DNA of 64,000 bases from an uncultured delta proteobacterium (GTDB lineage: Bacteria; Desulfobacterota; Syntrophia; Syntrophales; Smithellaceae), in contig CAIVQG010000072.1 in NCBI GenBank assembly GCA_903907985.1, positions 58,577 to 122,576 of the forward strand, written 5' to 3'. Position 1 is the stretch's first letter; each line of letters begins with the position of its first letter. This document shows positions 17,999 through 27,972 of the stretch, one piece after another. The translations under genes and the position numbers were made by a program. The notes below the pieces were generated by a model. The model was not told the DNA's origin. It saw nothing but the letters and a program-made list of their open reading frames with translations, and made no database searches.

Positions 17999-19933
17999 TC
18001 ATTTCGCCAATGGCGCAAAAGTAACCAGAATTTGCGGACTGTATTGATCATCGTAAAACTTTATAATCCTGTTAAACGTGCTATCCGGCTTCGGCGTTCC
18101 GTCAGACATCAATTGGCGTGAGGTCATCTCCGCCTTGATCAAGGAACTCTTTACCTTTTCCCCCCTCAGTTGGTATATCACCAAGCCATCTCCAGCAAAC
18201 TTCTGTGTCTCTTGTTGATCTAAGGGTGTAGTTGCTATTTGGATTAATGTTTTCACATCGCTTATGCCTTCTTCGATGTAGTACTCTTCAATCTTCAGAT
18301 TCAGAATGCTTTTTCCGTCCGCTGCAATAGCGCCCTCGACTTTCAGAGTGGCACGTTTATTTACACCGTTTACGAAACCTTTCCCCTCGACAAGGGCTGA
18401 AAAAGCGTTCCCGGCCCATTTAAGAAACTTTTTCTCTACACCAGGCTGTGCGAAGAATAACATGTGCGGGACATGAATGTTTTCCCAGAGTTTCCGGGTC
18501 TCTCCTTTGCCTGAAGTCTGCATGATGGGACCGTATGCATTTACTCCTAACCGTACCGTCGCCTTCAGTTTTTGCAGAATTTCCACGCTTAACCCATCAA
18601 AGTCTGTCTTATCGGCCGATGGAACATCATCGGCTTTGGCCGCAGATGTTGTCATGGCGTACTGGAGATCTGGAGCACCGTAATTGCCGATTGTCTCCAA
18701 CTTAAATTTGCAGGCCTCCCCTGATCCCTTGATGCGCCAGGGCTGCGTTGATGATGCCTGCCCTGCAGCTATACTGGGTATTTTTTGAATTGCCTGTTGT
18801 GGATCAACCGGACAGTCCGCGGAGGTAAGGCGGGCTTCTATATCGCGAAATTCCGCATTTCCCTTATTCGACACCTTTCCTCGTACAACAAGGTACTCAC
18901 CTTCCTGCGTTGATTCAATCGACGGCCTGATGGCAGTCAGAGATGCACGCCATACCGTTGCCACCGCCTGAATGGCGTTATTGATAGCGGGTTCGGGGTT
19001 ATCAAAATAACTTGTTATGCGGGAATATGTTTCCGTAGCTGAAGACACGGTCAGTCTCCGCACTTGTTCGGCCTGAGACATCCAAGGTTTATCGAAGGTT
19101 TTCGGGGCATTCTTCCATGAAGGATCATAACCGGAAAGTCCGGTACCAGTGTGGCCTATCGTAGTTTCCCATGCAATGTGACTTGAGGTTTCCGACATGG
19201 CCAATTCGGTGTCGCCGTTGTAGTACCAAGGGTCAAACCAGTCTTCGTTAGATTTGGTGAGATACCGGGTCACTTCCGTATTGAAATTGTTGCTGAGAAA
19301 TTTCACCGGCGTCAGGTATGCAAGCTTTACCGAGCCCTTGATTTCATCCGGAAGATAGATGCTGTCCTTGTGCTTCGTATTCTGTTCTTCGTAGATGGCC
19401 TGAATCGTTGCCCGGTCGGCTCCTATCACATGATATGGGCAGAACATATCGGACAGGTAATGGGCACCCCATGCAGCAGCCTTAGGCAAGGCTTCTTTTT
19501 TTGAGGTCAAAATACCTTCGGCAAGGTAACGGTAGTAACGGCTGATCGAATCCGGCGCACCACCCCTTCCCAGTTTCGGATTGTAGTAATGCTCAGAAAA
19601 ACTTGATGCCCCTCTGCTGTCCGGTCCGGGGCCGGAAAGAACGTTGTAATCAACACCAAGACCGATATAACCTTCGCCCGTCCACTTGTATCGCGCCCAC
19701 ACAACACCTTCGTGATTGATGATTTCCTCGAGGGTGGGAAATAGTTTTGGATCAAAGGCAGGATCGGCACTCAGCTTCTTATAGGCCTGCTGGAGGATGT
19801 ACTGGTGAGTCTGCGCTGGTGCGAGTGATCCCCAGGCATGTGCTGCAACGGGAACAAGGAATGTCATGAGCATAAATATACAGAAGAGAATAATTACAGT
19901 TTTCCCGAAGTTAATTATGAAATGCTTTTTCAT
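17999..19933 (-). CDS. Exported zinc-dependent phospholipase C / S1-P1-nuclease-like protein
   Basis: Signal peptide ending AAHAWGSLAPAQTHQYILQQA; AAAWGAHYLSDMFCPYHV His/Asp motif typical of zinc-dependent PLC fold. Confidence 0.7.
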   Translation of the reverse strand: MKKHFIINFGKTVIILFCIFMLMTFLVPVAAHAWGSLAPAQTHQYILQQAYKKLSADPAFDPKLFPTLEEIINHEGVVWARYKWTGEGYIGLGVDYNVLSGPGPDSRGASSFSEHYYNPKLGRGGAPDSISRYYRYLAEGILTSKKEALPKAAAWGAHYLSDMFCPYHVIGADRATIQAIYEEQNTKHKDSIYLPDEIKGSVKLAYLTPVKFLSNNFNTEVTRYLTKSNEDWFDPWYYNGDTELAMSETSSHIAWETTIGHTGTGLSGYDPSWKNAPKTFDKPWMSQAEQVRRLTVSSATETYSRITSYFDNPEPAINNAIQAVATVWRASLTAIRPSIESTQEGEYLVVRGKVSNKGNAEFRDIEARLTSADCPVDPQQAIQKIPSIAAGQASSTQPWRIKGSGEACKFKLETIGNYGAPDLQYAMTTSAAKADDVPSADKTDFDGLSVEILQKLKATVRLGVNAYGPIMQTSGKGETRKLWENIHVPHMLFFAQPGVEKKFLKWAGNAFSALVEGKGFVNGVNKRATLKVEGAIAADGKSILNLKIEEYYIEEGISDVKTLIQIATTPLDQQETQKFAGDGLVIYQLRGEKVKSSLIKAEMTSRQLMSDGTPKPDSTFNRIIKFYDDQYSPQILVTFAPLAK

Positions 19934-19960
19934 ATCTGATCCGTCCTTTTTGTAGTAGAA

Positions 19961-19989
19961 ATTATAGGAAACGCCGTCTTGTATGTCAA
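19961..19989 (-). promoter_or_regulatory. Sigma70-type promoter TTGACA-N17-TATAAT (family member C)
   Basis: Minus strand TTGACATACAAGACGGCGTTTCCTATAATTTCTACTACAAAAAGGACGG. Confidence 0.85.
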
Positions 19990-20081
19990 GGCAATAGTAC
20001 CGGCATTACGGCTGGTCAATTTCAGCGCAAATAAAAAGCAAAACAGAAATGGGAAGCGCGCATCAATTTACCAGATCGTTA

Positions 20082-23000
20082 TTATTGTATCTGATACAGC
20101 GGATAATCCTTGCCGAAATTAATAATCAGCGGGGTCTGGCTGTGGCCTATTTGTTTTGAAATATCAGTAGTTGCCTTTTTCGTGTGTTCTCCCAGACTGA
20201 TTACGCTTACTTCATTGCCCTTACCGCCTGTGGCCTGACGGTTGTTATTCAAACCGTTTAGCAGATTATAGGTGAAAAGACCATTGCCTTTGAAGCCATC
20301 GAGCGCCGTTTGTTTGTCGTTAGCCGAGGCGTAAATATGCAGTCCCATTTTTTTTGCCAGCACGGAAATGCGTGCGTCGTAAAGACCGCTGACAATGTAA
20401 TCAACTCCGCCAGCATGGCATGTATCGAAAATCAGCAGTTGGTTCAAGGATTTTATTCTTTTGGACATCTCAACAATTTCATTGGAGCTAATCAGGATTT
20501 TTTCGTTTACATCGCCCTGATAATCATGAGTGAGCATATAATACTGATTATGCAGAAGAACGCCGTGGCCAGCCACAAAAAGGATAAAACCATCACCCGG
20601 TTTAATAATGTTCACCAGTTCATCAATTTTACCGATGATGTTTACCTTTGTTGCGTCATTGTCGGCAATCAGCCCCGCATGGATATTTTCCGGCCGATAC
20701 AGGCCCGCAGATTGCCTCACCAGCATATTTCTTATATCATCCGCATCTTTTTTCGCATATTTCAAATTAATTTTGTTGTCCAGATATTTGTCAATACCGA
20801 CGGCCAGAATATAAAGATGAGGGACCTGAGGCGGCAGTGATGAACGGAAACTGACCGATTTCATCACGCTTTGCACTGTATTGTTGCCGTTAAAGGACGA
20901 GATGCTAATTTCATTTTCGCCCGGCACAGCGTCTATTTCTCGGCAGGCTTCGTAAATATCGCCTTTGAGATTACTTTTTATCGGGCTGGGCGCATCTTTT
21001 CCCTTAATTTTTATACTGCGCATTTCCGCATATATCGCCTTGCTGTTAACGGCGGCAATTTGCATTTTGGGAGCTGTTTTAGCGGCATCACGGTAGAAGC
21101 CATCGGAGTGAACCAGTTTGCCGTTATGAAACAAGCGAACCTCGCCGATACCGCCACCCGTATTGTTTATCTGATAACAGGCCTTGACGCGTTGCTCATG
21201 AGCGGGGAAACCGGCATTGGTAAATTGCACATCCGGGGGCGGATTTTTAACGGCTTCGGCGATTGTCAGTGTAATCAGGGCGCTAATATCTTCACCCTTT
21301 AATTTTGCGGCGACAATATCCGGACGATAGAAAACATCATAAAACTGATCTATACCGAAAATGCTGTTGCCCATACGCAAACTTAAATGTTTGTGACCGT
21401 TAGGCGATGAATTGTAATAGCCTTCGGGAGTAATGACAACCCATTCTCCATCTTTAAAACCAATGAACTTTGCCAGTTCGCGACCGCTGGCGATATCCCA
21501 TATTCTGGTTGTCGCGTCAAAAGCGCCGGAGATAATTTTCGTTTCATCAGGCGAAAATGACGCCGCATTGACCCAGGCCGTATGTCCGATAAACGTCTTG
21601 ATTTCTTTCCCGGTCTGAACATCCCATAATTTAACCGAATAGTCTCCGCAGGCGGATAGGATCATTTTGCCGTTTTTGGAAAAAACGACCGAGCTGACGC
21701 TTCCCGTATGGCCGGTGAGCGTTTTCAGCTCAGCGCCTGTGGCAACATCCCACAGGCGGATTGTTCTATCGGAACTTCCGGATACGATGTATTTTCCATC
21801 CGGCGAAAATGCGGCACAGAAAATAGCGCCCGAGTGACCCTTAAATATTTTTATTTCTTTTCCGGTCTGTACATCCCATACCCTGATGGTGCTGTCTTTG
21901 TTGCCCCATGCTTTGCCGCCCGCCGAGAGGGCGTATTTGCCATCCGCGGAGAAAGAGACGGCGTTGATTTCACTTTCATGTCCGGCAAATCTCTTCAATT
22001 CCTTCCCCGCAGCAACATCCCAGATTTTTACCAGTTTGTCGCCGCCGCCCGAAATAATTAATTTTTCATCGGGAGAAAATTGCACAGCGTGGTTTCCGAG
22101 GAGAAACTTTTCGTCAATAAAATATTTTTTCACTTTTCCATCCGCGGCATTCCAGATGATAATTGCACCTTTTTCACCTTCCGCGCGTGAAAGCACACTA
22201 CTACCGTCACGGGAAAATAATGCATTTTTAACTATACTTTTCAAATATTCATAGCGTTCCTTTTCCTCTTTAGAGTCAATAGTCCACCGGAAACGGAAAC
22301 CGGACGTTTGTTTGCCTGTCTCGATATCCCAGAGTTTAACACTCCTGTCTTCACTGACGGACAGCGCCTGTTTGCCTGCGGGAGAAAATGACGCCGCATA
22401 AACCCAGGAGGTATTGCCGGTGAGGGTTTTGAGCTGGATGCCGGTCGCCGCATCCCAGACTTTAATAGTGCGGTCTTCACTTCCGGAGACAAGGTATTTG
22501 CCGTCGCGGGAAAATGACGTGTCATAAATAAGAATGGAATGGCCGGTAAATGTCATAATTTCACTGGCGGAAAAAACATCCCAGAGGTGGAAGATGCGGT
22601 CTGTTCCCACAGTAAGCACCCGGCGGGCATCCGGCGAAAAAGCCACACGGGAAACTTCATCAGGTTTAACAGAATATGATTGGATTTGGCGGCCGGTAGC
22701 TTTTTCCCAGACACTAATGTAAGTTTTTTCATTGACCGCCATAACATATTTGCCGTCCGGTGAAAAAGCAACTGCCTTCGTCCAGCCGGGCTTGCCTTGA
22801 TAAGCTATAATTTCTTTGCCGGTCTCTACATCCCAGAGCCGCAAAATACCGTCCTTGGAAGCGGACAAAATATTTTTTTCATCGGGAGAAAAAACCAAAC
22901 CGGTAACCGCTTCAACATTGCCGTTAAGAGCGCGAATTTCCCGCCCCGATGCGGCATCCCAGATTTTGATAGTTTTATCGGAGCTTCCCGTTATAACGAT

Positions 23001-23774
23001 TTTCCCATCCGCGGAAAAGACGGCTTTGTTCACATAGTCGTTATGGCCTTTAACCGTCCAGAGATTCACGCCGGTTTCCAAATTGCGCATTTTCAGTAAG
23101 CCCGTCCAGCCGCCGGTGATGAAAAATGATTCATCAGGGGAAAAGGCAAAGATACTGATATTGTCATCAGCATCGGAAAAAGACCTTATTTGCTTGCCTG
23201 TTTCCACATCCCAGAGATTAAGAGTTTTGGCTACAGCGCTGGAAAGCAGGAATTTTCCCGAAGGCGAGAAGATAACGCGGCTAACGCCGGAAGGATTGCC
23301 GGTTTGCACAATAATTTCCGTATCGTCGGATATTTTAGTCGGCGGTACTCTTACGGTCACTGGTTTTTCCGTCTGCGGCAGTGTTGCAAATTCTCCCAGC
23401 AGGAATATTCTTTCCCCTCCGCGCATGACGTTCAAGGATATTTTTTCTCCCGGTTTTCTATCACTAACAAGATTGGCAAGATCGGCGACATGGTTAAGCT
23501 TGTCACCGTCGGCTGTATAAATTATATCGCCTCTTTGCAGGCCCATCTTTTCAGCCGGGCTGTCTTTGGATACCGAAACGACGATCAGGCCGCCCGCTGC
23601 CACAGCTCTGCCGCTTCTGCCGCCTGCAGAACTATCGGCCTGTTGTGTTCCACTGATGCTTTGTACCTGCACGCCCAGCCATGCTTTGTCCTGAGCAAAT
23701 AAGAAAAAAGGAGTTAGGCAAAATAAAACAATTACAAGCAAAATAAGCGATTTACTTGCTGGTGATTTGAACAT
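20082..23774 (-). CDS. Exported PDZ / 14xWD40 / caspase (peptidase C14) fusion protein
   Basis: Signal peptide MFKSPASKSLILLVIVLFCLTPFFLFAQ; PDZ-like SPAEKMGLQRGDIIYTADGDKL; 14 WD motifs (e.g. IRLWDVATGAEL); C-terminal FVAGHGV...LLIFDTCHAGG His-Cys dyad. Confidence 0.92.
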   Translation of the reverse strand: MFKSPASKSLILLVIVLFCLTPFFLFAQDKAWLGVQVQSISGTQQADSSAGGRSGRAVAAGGLIVVSVSKDSPAEKMGLQRGDIIYTADGDKLNHVADLANLVSDRKPGEKISLNVMRGGERIFLLGEFATLPQTEKPVTVRVPPTKISDDTEIIVQTGNPSGVSRVIFSPSGKFLLSSAVAKTLNLWDVETGKQIRSFSDADDNISIFAFSPDESFFITGGWTGLLKMRNLETGVNLWTVKGHNDYVNKAVFSADGKIVITGSSDKTIKIWDAASGREIRALNGNVEAVTGLVFSPDEKNILSASKDGILRLWDVETGKEIIAYQGKPGWTKAVAFSPDGKYVMAVNEKTYISVWEKATGRQIQSYSVKPDEVSRVAFSPDARRVLTVGTDRIFHLWDVFSASEIMTFTGHSILIYDTSFSRDGKYLVSGSEDRTIKVWDAATGIQLKTLTGNTSWVYAASFSPAGKQALSVSEDRSVKLWDIETGKQTSGFRFRWTIDSKEEKERYEYLKSIVKNALFSRDGSSVLSRAEGEKGAIIIWNAADGKVKKYFIDEKFLLGNHAVQFSPDEKLIISGGGDKLVKIWDVAAGKELKRFAGHESEINAVSFSADGKYALSAGGKAWGNKDSTIRVWDVQTGKEIKIFKGHSGAIFCAAFSPDGKYIVSGSSDRTIRLWDVATGAELKTLTGHTGSVSSVVFSKNGKMILSACGDYSVKLWDVQTGKEIKTFIGHTAWVNAASFSPDETKIISGAFDATTRIWDIASGRELAKFIGFKDGEWVVITPEGYYNSSPNGHKHLSLRMGNSIFGIDQFYDVFYRPDIVAAKLKGEDISALITLTIAEAVKNPPPDVQFTNAGFPAHEQRVKACYQINNTGGGIGEVRLFHNGKLVHSDGFYRDAAKTAPKMQIAAVNSKAIYAEMRSIKIKGKDAPSPIKSNLKGDIYEACREIDAVPGENEISISSFNGNNTVQSVMKSVSFRSSLPPQVPHLYILAVGIDKYLDNKINLKYAKKDADDIRNMLVRQSAGLYRPENIHAGLIADNDATKVNIIGKIDELVNIIKPGDGFILFVAGHGVLLHNQYYMLTHDYQGDVNEKILISSNEIVEMSKRIKSLNQLLIFDTCHAGGVDYIVSGLYDARISVLAKKMGLHIYASANDKQTALDGFKGNGLFTYNLLNGLNNNRQATGGKGNEVSVISLGEHTKKATTDISKQIGHSQTPLIINFGKDYPLYQIQ

Positions 23775-23790
23775 GACACACCTCATAAAA

Positions 23791-23922
23791 TTAAACGGTT
23801 TTTGAAAATTTAATGATGTCTTTCCTGCCGGTCAGATAATCTGTAATATGGTCAACATGTAAAATCCCGGCTTTTACGAGATCAATATCATCTTCGGAAA
23901 ATTCTCTGCCGGCGAGTTCCGA
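23791..23922 (-). pseudogene. C-terminal coding remnant of unknown protein
   Basis: Minus strand open frame SELAGREFSEDDIDLVKAGILHVDHITDYLTGRKDIIKFSKTV* preceded directly by an in-frame stop and no start. Confidence 0.4.
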
Positions 23923-24128
23923 TCATTCCATCCGAAATACTATTCTGTCTAATAAATCGAGCATTTATTATCGGCAACGCCAAGTAGTCATTTTTTGTTT
24001 TGCAGAAGGCCTCTTAGCATAAATTTACTAATAAGGATAGGAATGGAAAAAGCTGCTGTAAGCCGGCTTTAGCCTGACAAGAAAGGCATCTTCAATAATT
24101 TCGGTCAAGGCAATTCAGAGGAAGAGCG

Positions 24129-25955
24129 CTATTTACCCTCCGGAATTACAAACATCATGCATTGCCGGCAGTCAAATTCCAGACGATAAGCATGATGACT
24201 ATCCCTGAGCCGGAGAGGCTCTTTGACGGGATGACCAGAACCTTGCATCCCGGAACACATGTCCAATTGATGCCGGATGCAGTACCGGGTGGTCATGACC
24301 GTTTTTCCCGTCGTGTCGGAAAGGACTTCAAAGGCCGGCTCAGTAACGACTGCACCGTGGCGTTCATAGAATCGCCGGGCAAGATCATTGAGTACATTGG
24401 CACGGAAGTCGAGATTTTTTTCCGGGTAAGAGGCGTCGTTGGGCGTAAACTGGATGTTTTGGCGGGGATATTTTTCTTGCCTGATTCCGGTAAGTATCTC
24501 CAAAACATCACGTCGGAGACCATTCAATGTGCTCGCGGGAAGAAAGCCCGGCTGTGGGGGATGAATCGTCAATCTTGCCGTCTGGTAGGGTGTGTTGCCG
24601 GTACGGGCAAGGTGTTTCTCAATCTGCTCTCTGGCTCGTTCCGGATCACGGGGTGGCTCCAGCAAAACCTCCTGGACCGTCTCGGCCTCATTGCCGTCTT
24701 CGTCTCGCACCGCCAGACGGATTAATGTATCCTCTTGAGTGAAATTCATTTCCACGGCTATGCGACGGTTGGCTGACGATTTCTTCAGTATTTTTGCAAG
24801 CGCCATGTCATGGTTGCGATACAGCGATGTGCCGATCTCCAGACCTTTCATATTATTAGGGTAGATTTTCCCCTTATCCACCCGGTCCACACGAAATCCG
24901 GCCAGATCGTTTTTCCTGGTAAAAAAGCAAAGTCCATCTCCGTTTTGCAGATCATTGCAGGCCAGGCAAAAATAATCATTTCCTACTTCGGCGATTTCAC
25001 CGATATGCTGCCCGATGGATTTCTGCGTGTCCAGGGATGCAACTTTTTCTCTCCTGCCATAAAGGAAGTATCGGGTATAGCCGCGGTTAAAGGTCTTTTC
25101 CGGGGCAGGCAAAAAGGTCAGTGAGCTCACGCCGGAACTGCTCTTTCGGTAATCGGAATGCCCGCTGATGAATCGGTCGATGGCCTGCCGGAAAGCGGCC
25201 GTTACATTCTTAACATACTCAATCCCCTTGTATCTTCCTTCTATTTTAAAGGAGGTAATCCCGGCCGCAACCAGCTCCGGTATGTCATTAATCAGATTCA
25301 GGTCTTTGAGGGAAAGGAGATATTTGTTCTGCCGGATAACGTTGCCGTCGCCATCAGTCAAGGTGTAATGGGATCGACAGGGCTGGGCGCAGACGCCGCG
25401 ATTGCCGCTCCGGCCAGTGACGGCCTGACTCATATAACATTGCCCACTGTAGGAAACGCATAATGACCCATGCACAAATGCTTCCAACTCTATTTTGGTT
25501 TTAGAACGAATGTCGACAATTTCATCACGTGAGAGCTCTCTGGCCAGAATCACTCGCTTGAAGCCCACGGCCTCCAGGAACTGGACCTTTTCAACGGTGT
25601 CGTTGTGCATCTGAGTGCTGGCAATAAGAGGAATCGGCGGGAGAGGGAGCTCCAGCAACACCACATCCTGGAGAATCAGGGCATCGGCACCCAATTCATA
25701 GACCTCTTGGATGATATCGAGAGACTCGGCAAGTTCCCTGTCCGTCAGGATGGTATTGAGCGCCACATAGACTTTGGCGTAATAAAGGTGCGCATGCCGT
25801 ATCAGACGGGCAATGTCGGCGACGCCCACTCCAGCCTCGGCCCTGGCGGAAAATTTAGGAGCGCCGATATATACGGCATCTGCACCGTGGTCGATGGCGG
25901 CGATCCCGATGTCGGCGTTGCCGGCCGGTGATAAAAGTTCCAGCGATGTTTGCAT
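24129..25955 (-). CDS. U32-family peptidase (YhbU/RlhA-like)
   Basis: ELLSPAGNADIGIAAIDHGADAVYIGAPKFSARAEA; ELEAFVHGSLCVSYSGQCYMSQAVTGRSGNRGVCAQPCR. Confidence 0.93.
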   Translation of the reverse strand: MQTSLELLSPAGNADIGIAAIDHGADAVYIGAPKFSARAEAGVGVADIARLIRHAHLYYAKVYVALNTILTDRELAESLDIIQEVYELGADALILQDVVLLELPLPPIPLIASTQMHNDTVEKVQFLEAVGFKRVILARELSRDEIVDIRSKTKIELEAFVHGSLCVSYSGQCYMSQAVTGRSGNRGVCAQPCRSHYTLTDGDGNVIRQNKYLLSLKDLNLINDIPELVAAGITSFKIEGRYKGIEYVKNVTAAFRQAIDRFISGHSDYRKSSSGVSSLTFLPAPEKTFNRGYTRYFLYGRREKVASLDTQKSIGQHIGEIAEVGNDYFCLACNDLQNGDGLCFFTRKNDLAGFRVDRVDKGKIYPNNMKGLEIGTSLYRNHDMALAKILKKSSANRRIAVEMNFTQEDTLIRLAVRDEDGNEAETVQEVLLEPPRDPERAREQIEKHLARTGNTPYQTARLTIHPPQPGFLPASTLNGLRRDVLEILTGIRQEKYPRQNIQFTPNDASYPEKNLDFRANVLNDLARRFYERHGAVVTEPAFEVLSDTTGKTVMTTRYCIRHQLDMCSGMQGSGHPVKEPLRLRDSHHAYRLEFDCRQCMMFVIPEGK

Positions 25956-25989
25956 TTATCTCTCCCAAGAAACTTCACTCTCTAAAGCT

Positions 25990-26079
25990 TCCCCGCCCCT
26001 GGTGGGCGGGGATTGAGGGGCGGGGGGGCCTTCCCTCTCACTCTCACTCTCCCTGAATCCCTCCCATCGAGGGAGGGAC
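25990..26079. repeat. G/C-rich palindromic intergenic element
   Basis: CCCCGCCCCTGGTGGGCGGGG hairpin followed by ATTGAGGGGCGGGGG, and at the far side CCCTGAATCCCTCCCATCGAGGGAGGG in opposite orientation. Confidence 0.7.
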
Positions 26080-26121
26080 GTAAAGTCTATTCCATGAACA
26101 ACACCTATACGTATCAACAGG

Positions 26122-26592
26122 TTAGTTACTCCTCGTAGAACCGGTGATTCCTGCAGCGGTTTTTCTGATGAATTCCTCCATGATTGTTTCGGCTTCTTTT
26201 ATGGTGAAATATGCAGATGTCTGTATCCCGGGGCTGCCGGCGATCATAGCGGACAAGGGACGCCCCGGCATTTGCCGCCGGAGGCATAAGACAGGCTTCT
26301 TTAATGCCGTGGCCCACCCCAGCTCATATCCCACCCCCAGAGACGGTACCGTGACTTCGGCCACCACGAGATCGCTCGATGAGAGCCAGGCCATGTCCCT
26401 GTCGTGGATATAGCGGTCGCTGGGTCCGTCGTCGCCTGCTTCCGTAAGAGCGGTGTCGCCCACATGCTCGGTCAATACTTCCCCGAAAGATTGTAACCAT
26501 TTGATCATGGCTTCATATATTGTGGCGTCGTTCCGTCCTGCCCGGATCGCTCCGGCAAAATAGATTTTCATGTATTCCTCATCCGGTAGCAT
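26122..26592 (-). CDS. Nucleoside 2-deoxyribosyltransferase-like protein
   Basis: MKIYFAGAIRAGR...IHDRDMAWLSSSDLVVAEVTVPSLGVGYELGWA. Confidence 0.85.
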   Translation of the reverse strand: MLPDEEYMKIYFAGAIRAGRNDATIYEAMIKWLQSFGEVLTEHVGDTALTEAGDDGPSDRYIHDRDMAWLSSSDLVVAEVTVPSLGVGYELGWATALKKPVLCLRRQMPGRPLSAMIAGSPGIQTSAYFTIKEAETIMEEFIRKTAAGITGSTRSN

Positions 26593-26675
26593 GGAGACAA
26601 TTTCGCTATTGTTACCACTGAATCATTGGCGGGTTCAACAAATTATCCGACAAGAACTACGCTATAGTGCAGGAG

Positions 26676-26704
26676 ATCATAGGTAGCACTGTATGGTGAG
26701 TCAA
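26676..26704 (-). promoter_or_regulatory. Sigma70-type promoter TTGACT-N17-TATGAT
   Basis: Minus strand TTGACTCACCATACAGTGCTACCTATGAT upstream of the nucleoside deoxyribosyltransferase gene. Confidence 0.65.
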
Positions 26705-26801
26705 GACAATCTTGACAAAAAGCGGCGGGTATTGACCATGCTCGTCGCAGCTAAACTCTCTGTTCCAACATGGTCACCGTATATTGCCCGTCCATGTCAA
26801 T

Positions 26802-27194
26802 CTAAGCCACTTTCATGCCGCCCTTACCTAAATCGTAGATCTCTTCGATTTTTAATTTGACAGCCGCTTTAGGTGGAGTGGGCATCTTCATAAGCTCACT
26901 CAGCTTGATCGCTTCTTCATAAAGCGGGCCGGAGGTGATTATCTCGGCTTTGCCTTCGAACCGATAGCCCTTGATTTTGCTTAAGTCGGCTACAGCGAGC
27001 GCTACCCAGGAATTCTTCTGTATGTTAGCCCAAGTCCTGTTACCAACCATCTCGAAATATACAAGATGTTCATCATCAACTATCTTGGCGCTGCCTTTTA
27101 TAGCCAAGTTAGCTTTCCCGTCAGCACCACTTGTAGCTACCCAGCATGCCTGTCCCGTTAACATTGCCTTCATTGCATCCGCCAACTTAGCCAT
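26802..27194 (-). CDS. Pyridoxamine 5'-phosphate oxidase-like flavin-binding protein
   Basis: 130 aa; CWVATSGADGKANLAIKGSAKIVDDEHLVYFEMVGNRTWANIQKNSWVALAV. Confidence 0.75.
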   Translation of the reverse strand: MAKLADAMKAMLTGQACWVATSGADGKANLAIKGSAKIVDDEHLVYFEMVGNRTWANIQKNSWVALAVADLSKIKGYRFEGKAEIITSGPLYEEAIKLSELMKMPTPPKAAVKLKIEEIYDLGKGGMKVA

Positions 27195-27346
27195 AAATTT
27201 CTCCCCCTCTCTGTAACATATTTTTTTCCAGTGACGACTGAAGCGTAATACAAGCCGATTTTTGTGTCAATACGATAGTTACCGATTACAAATTGAAGGG
27301 GCGGATATATTGCAAAATCATTATGCACTTTGATACAGGATGGAGT

Positions 27347-27742
27347 TCACTTTTTATTATTGATGGCTATTGTGCAGCGTGATGTGCAAATCATATTTCC
27401 GTTTTCATCAGTAATTCGGATATCCCATACACTGACAGTATGACCAATATGCACAGGTGTTGCCGTCGCCGTGATAATACCTTCTCTCTTAGGCCGGATA
27501 TGGTTGGCGTTTATTTCAAGGCCGACAGCAAACTGTTTTTCCTGGTCTATGTTCATAACAGCGCCCATGGTTGCTGCCGTTTCCGCAAGGACAACGGATA
27601 CTCCGCCATGCAGAGATCCCCATGGGTGATGAGTCTTTGGAGTTACAGGCATGGTTAAAACAATCTTTTCCTTCGTTACTTCCCGGTGTTCTATGCCTAG
27701 AAGTTCCATTACGGTTCCTTTGAAGTTCTTAAAATCCGTCAT
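27347..27742 (-). CDS. PaaI-type hotdog-fold thioesterase
   Basis: HHPWGSLHGGVSVVLAETAATMGAVMNI...GLEINANHIRPKREG. Confidence 0.88.
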   Translation of the reverse strand: MTDFKNFKGTVMELLGIEHREVTKEKIVLTMPVTPKTHHPWGSLHGGVSVVLAETAATMGAVMNIDQEKQFAVGLEINANHIRPKREGIITATATPVHIGHTVSVWDIRITDENGNMICTSRCTIAINNKK

Positions 27743-27972
27743 TATCCCTCCTTTTGTTCACCCTCAGTTAAATAAGAATTCCTACCACTATTACTTGGCC
27801 CGGCGCTTTGTTGATACATAACACAACTACTCGGGAAATAACATCCCTCATTACTGAAACGGATGGTTTCTCGGAAGGGAAATTGCAACATTCTCCCTGT
27901 GAATAACAGCAGTAATCTGATCTAAGGTGTGGTATATTATAGGTGATGGTCACCTCGACGCAGGAGTAAATA

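Noticed and set aside
20900-23300. Repeated G/C-rich blocks every ~125 bp
   Set aside because: Explained by WD40 repeat codons in the caspase fusion gene
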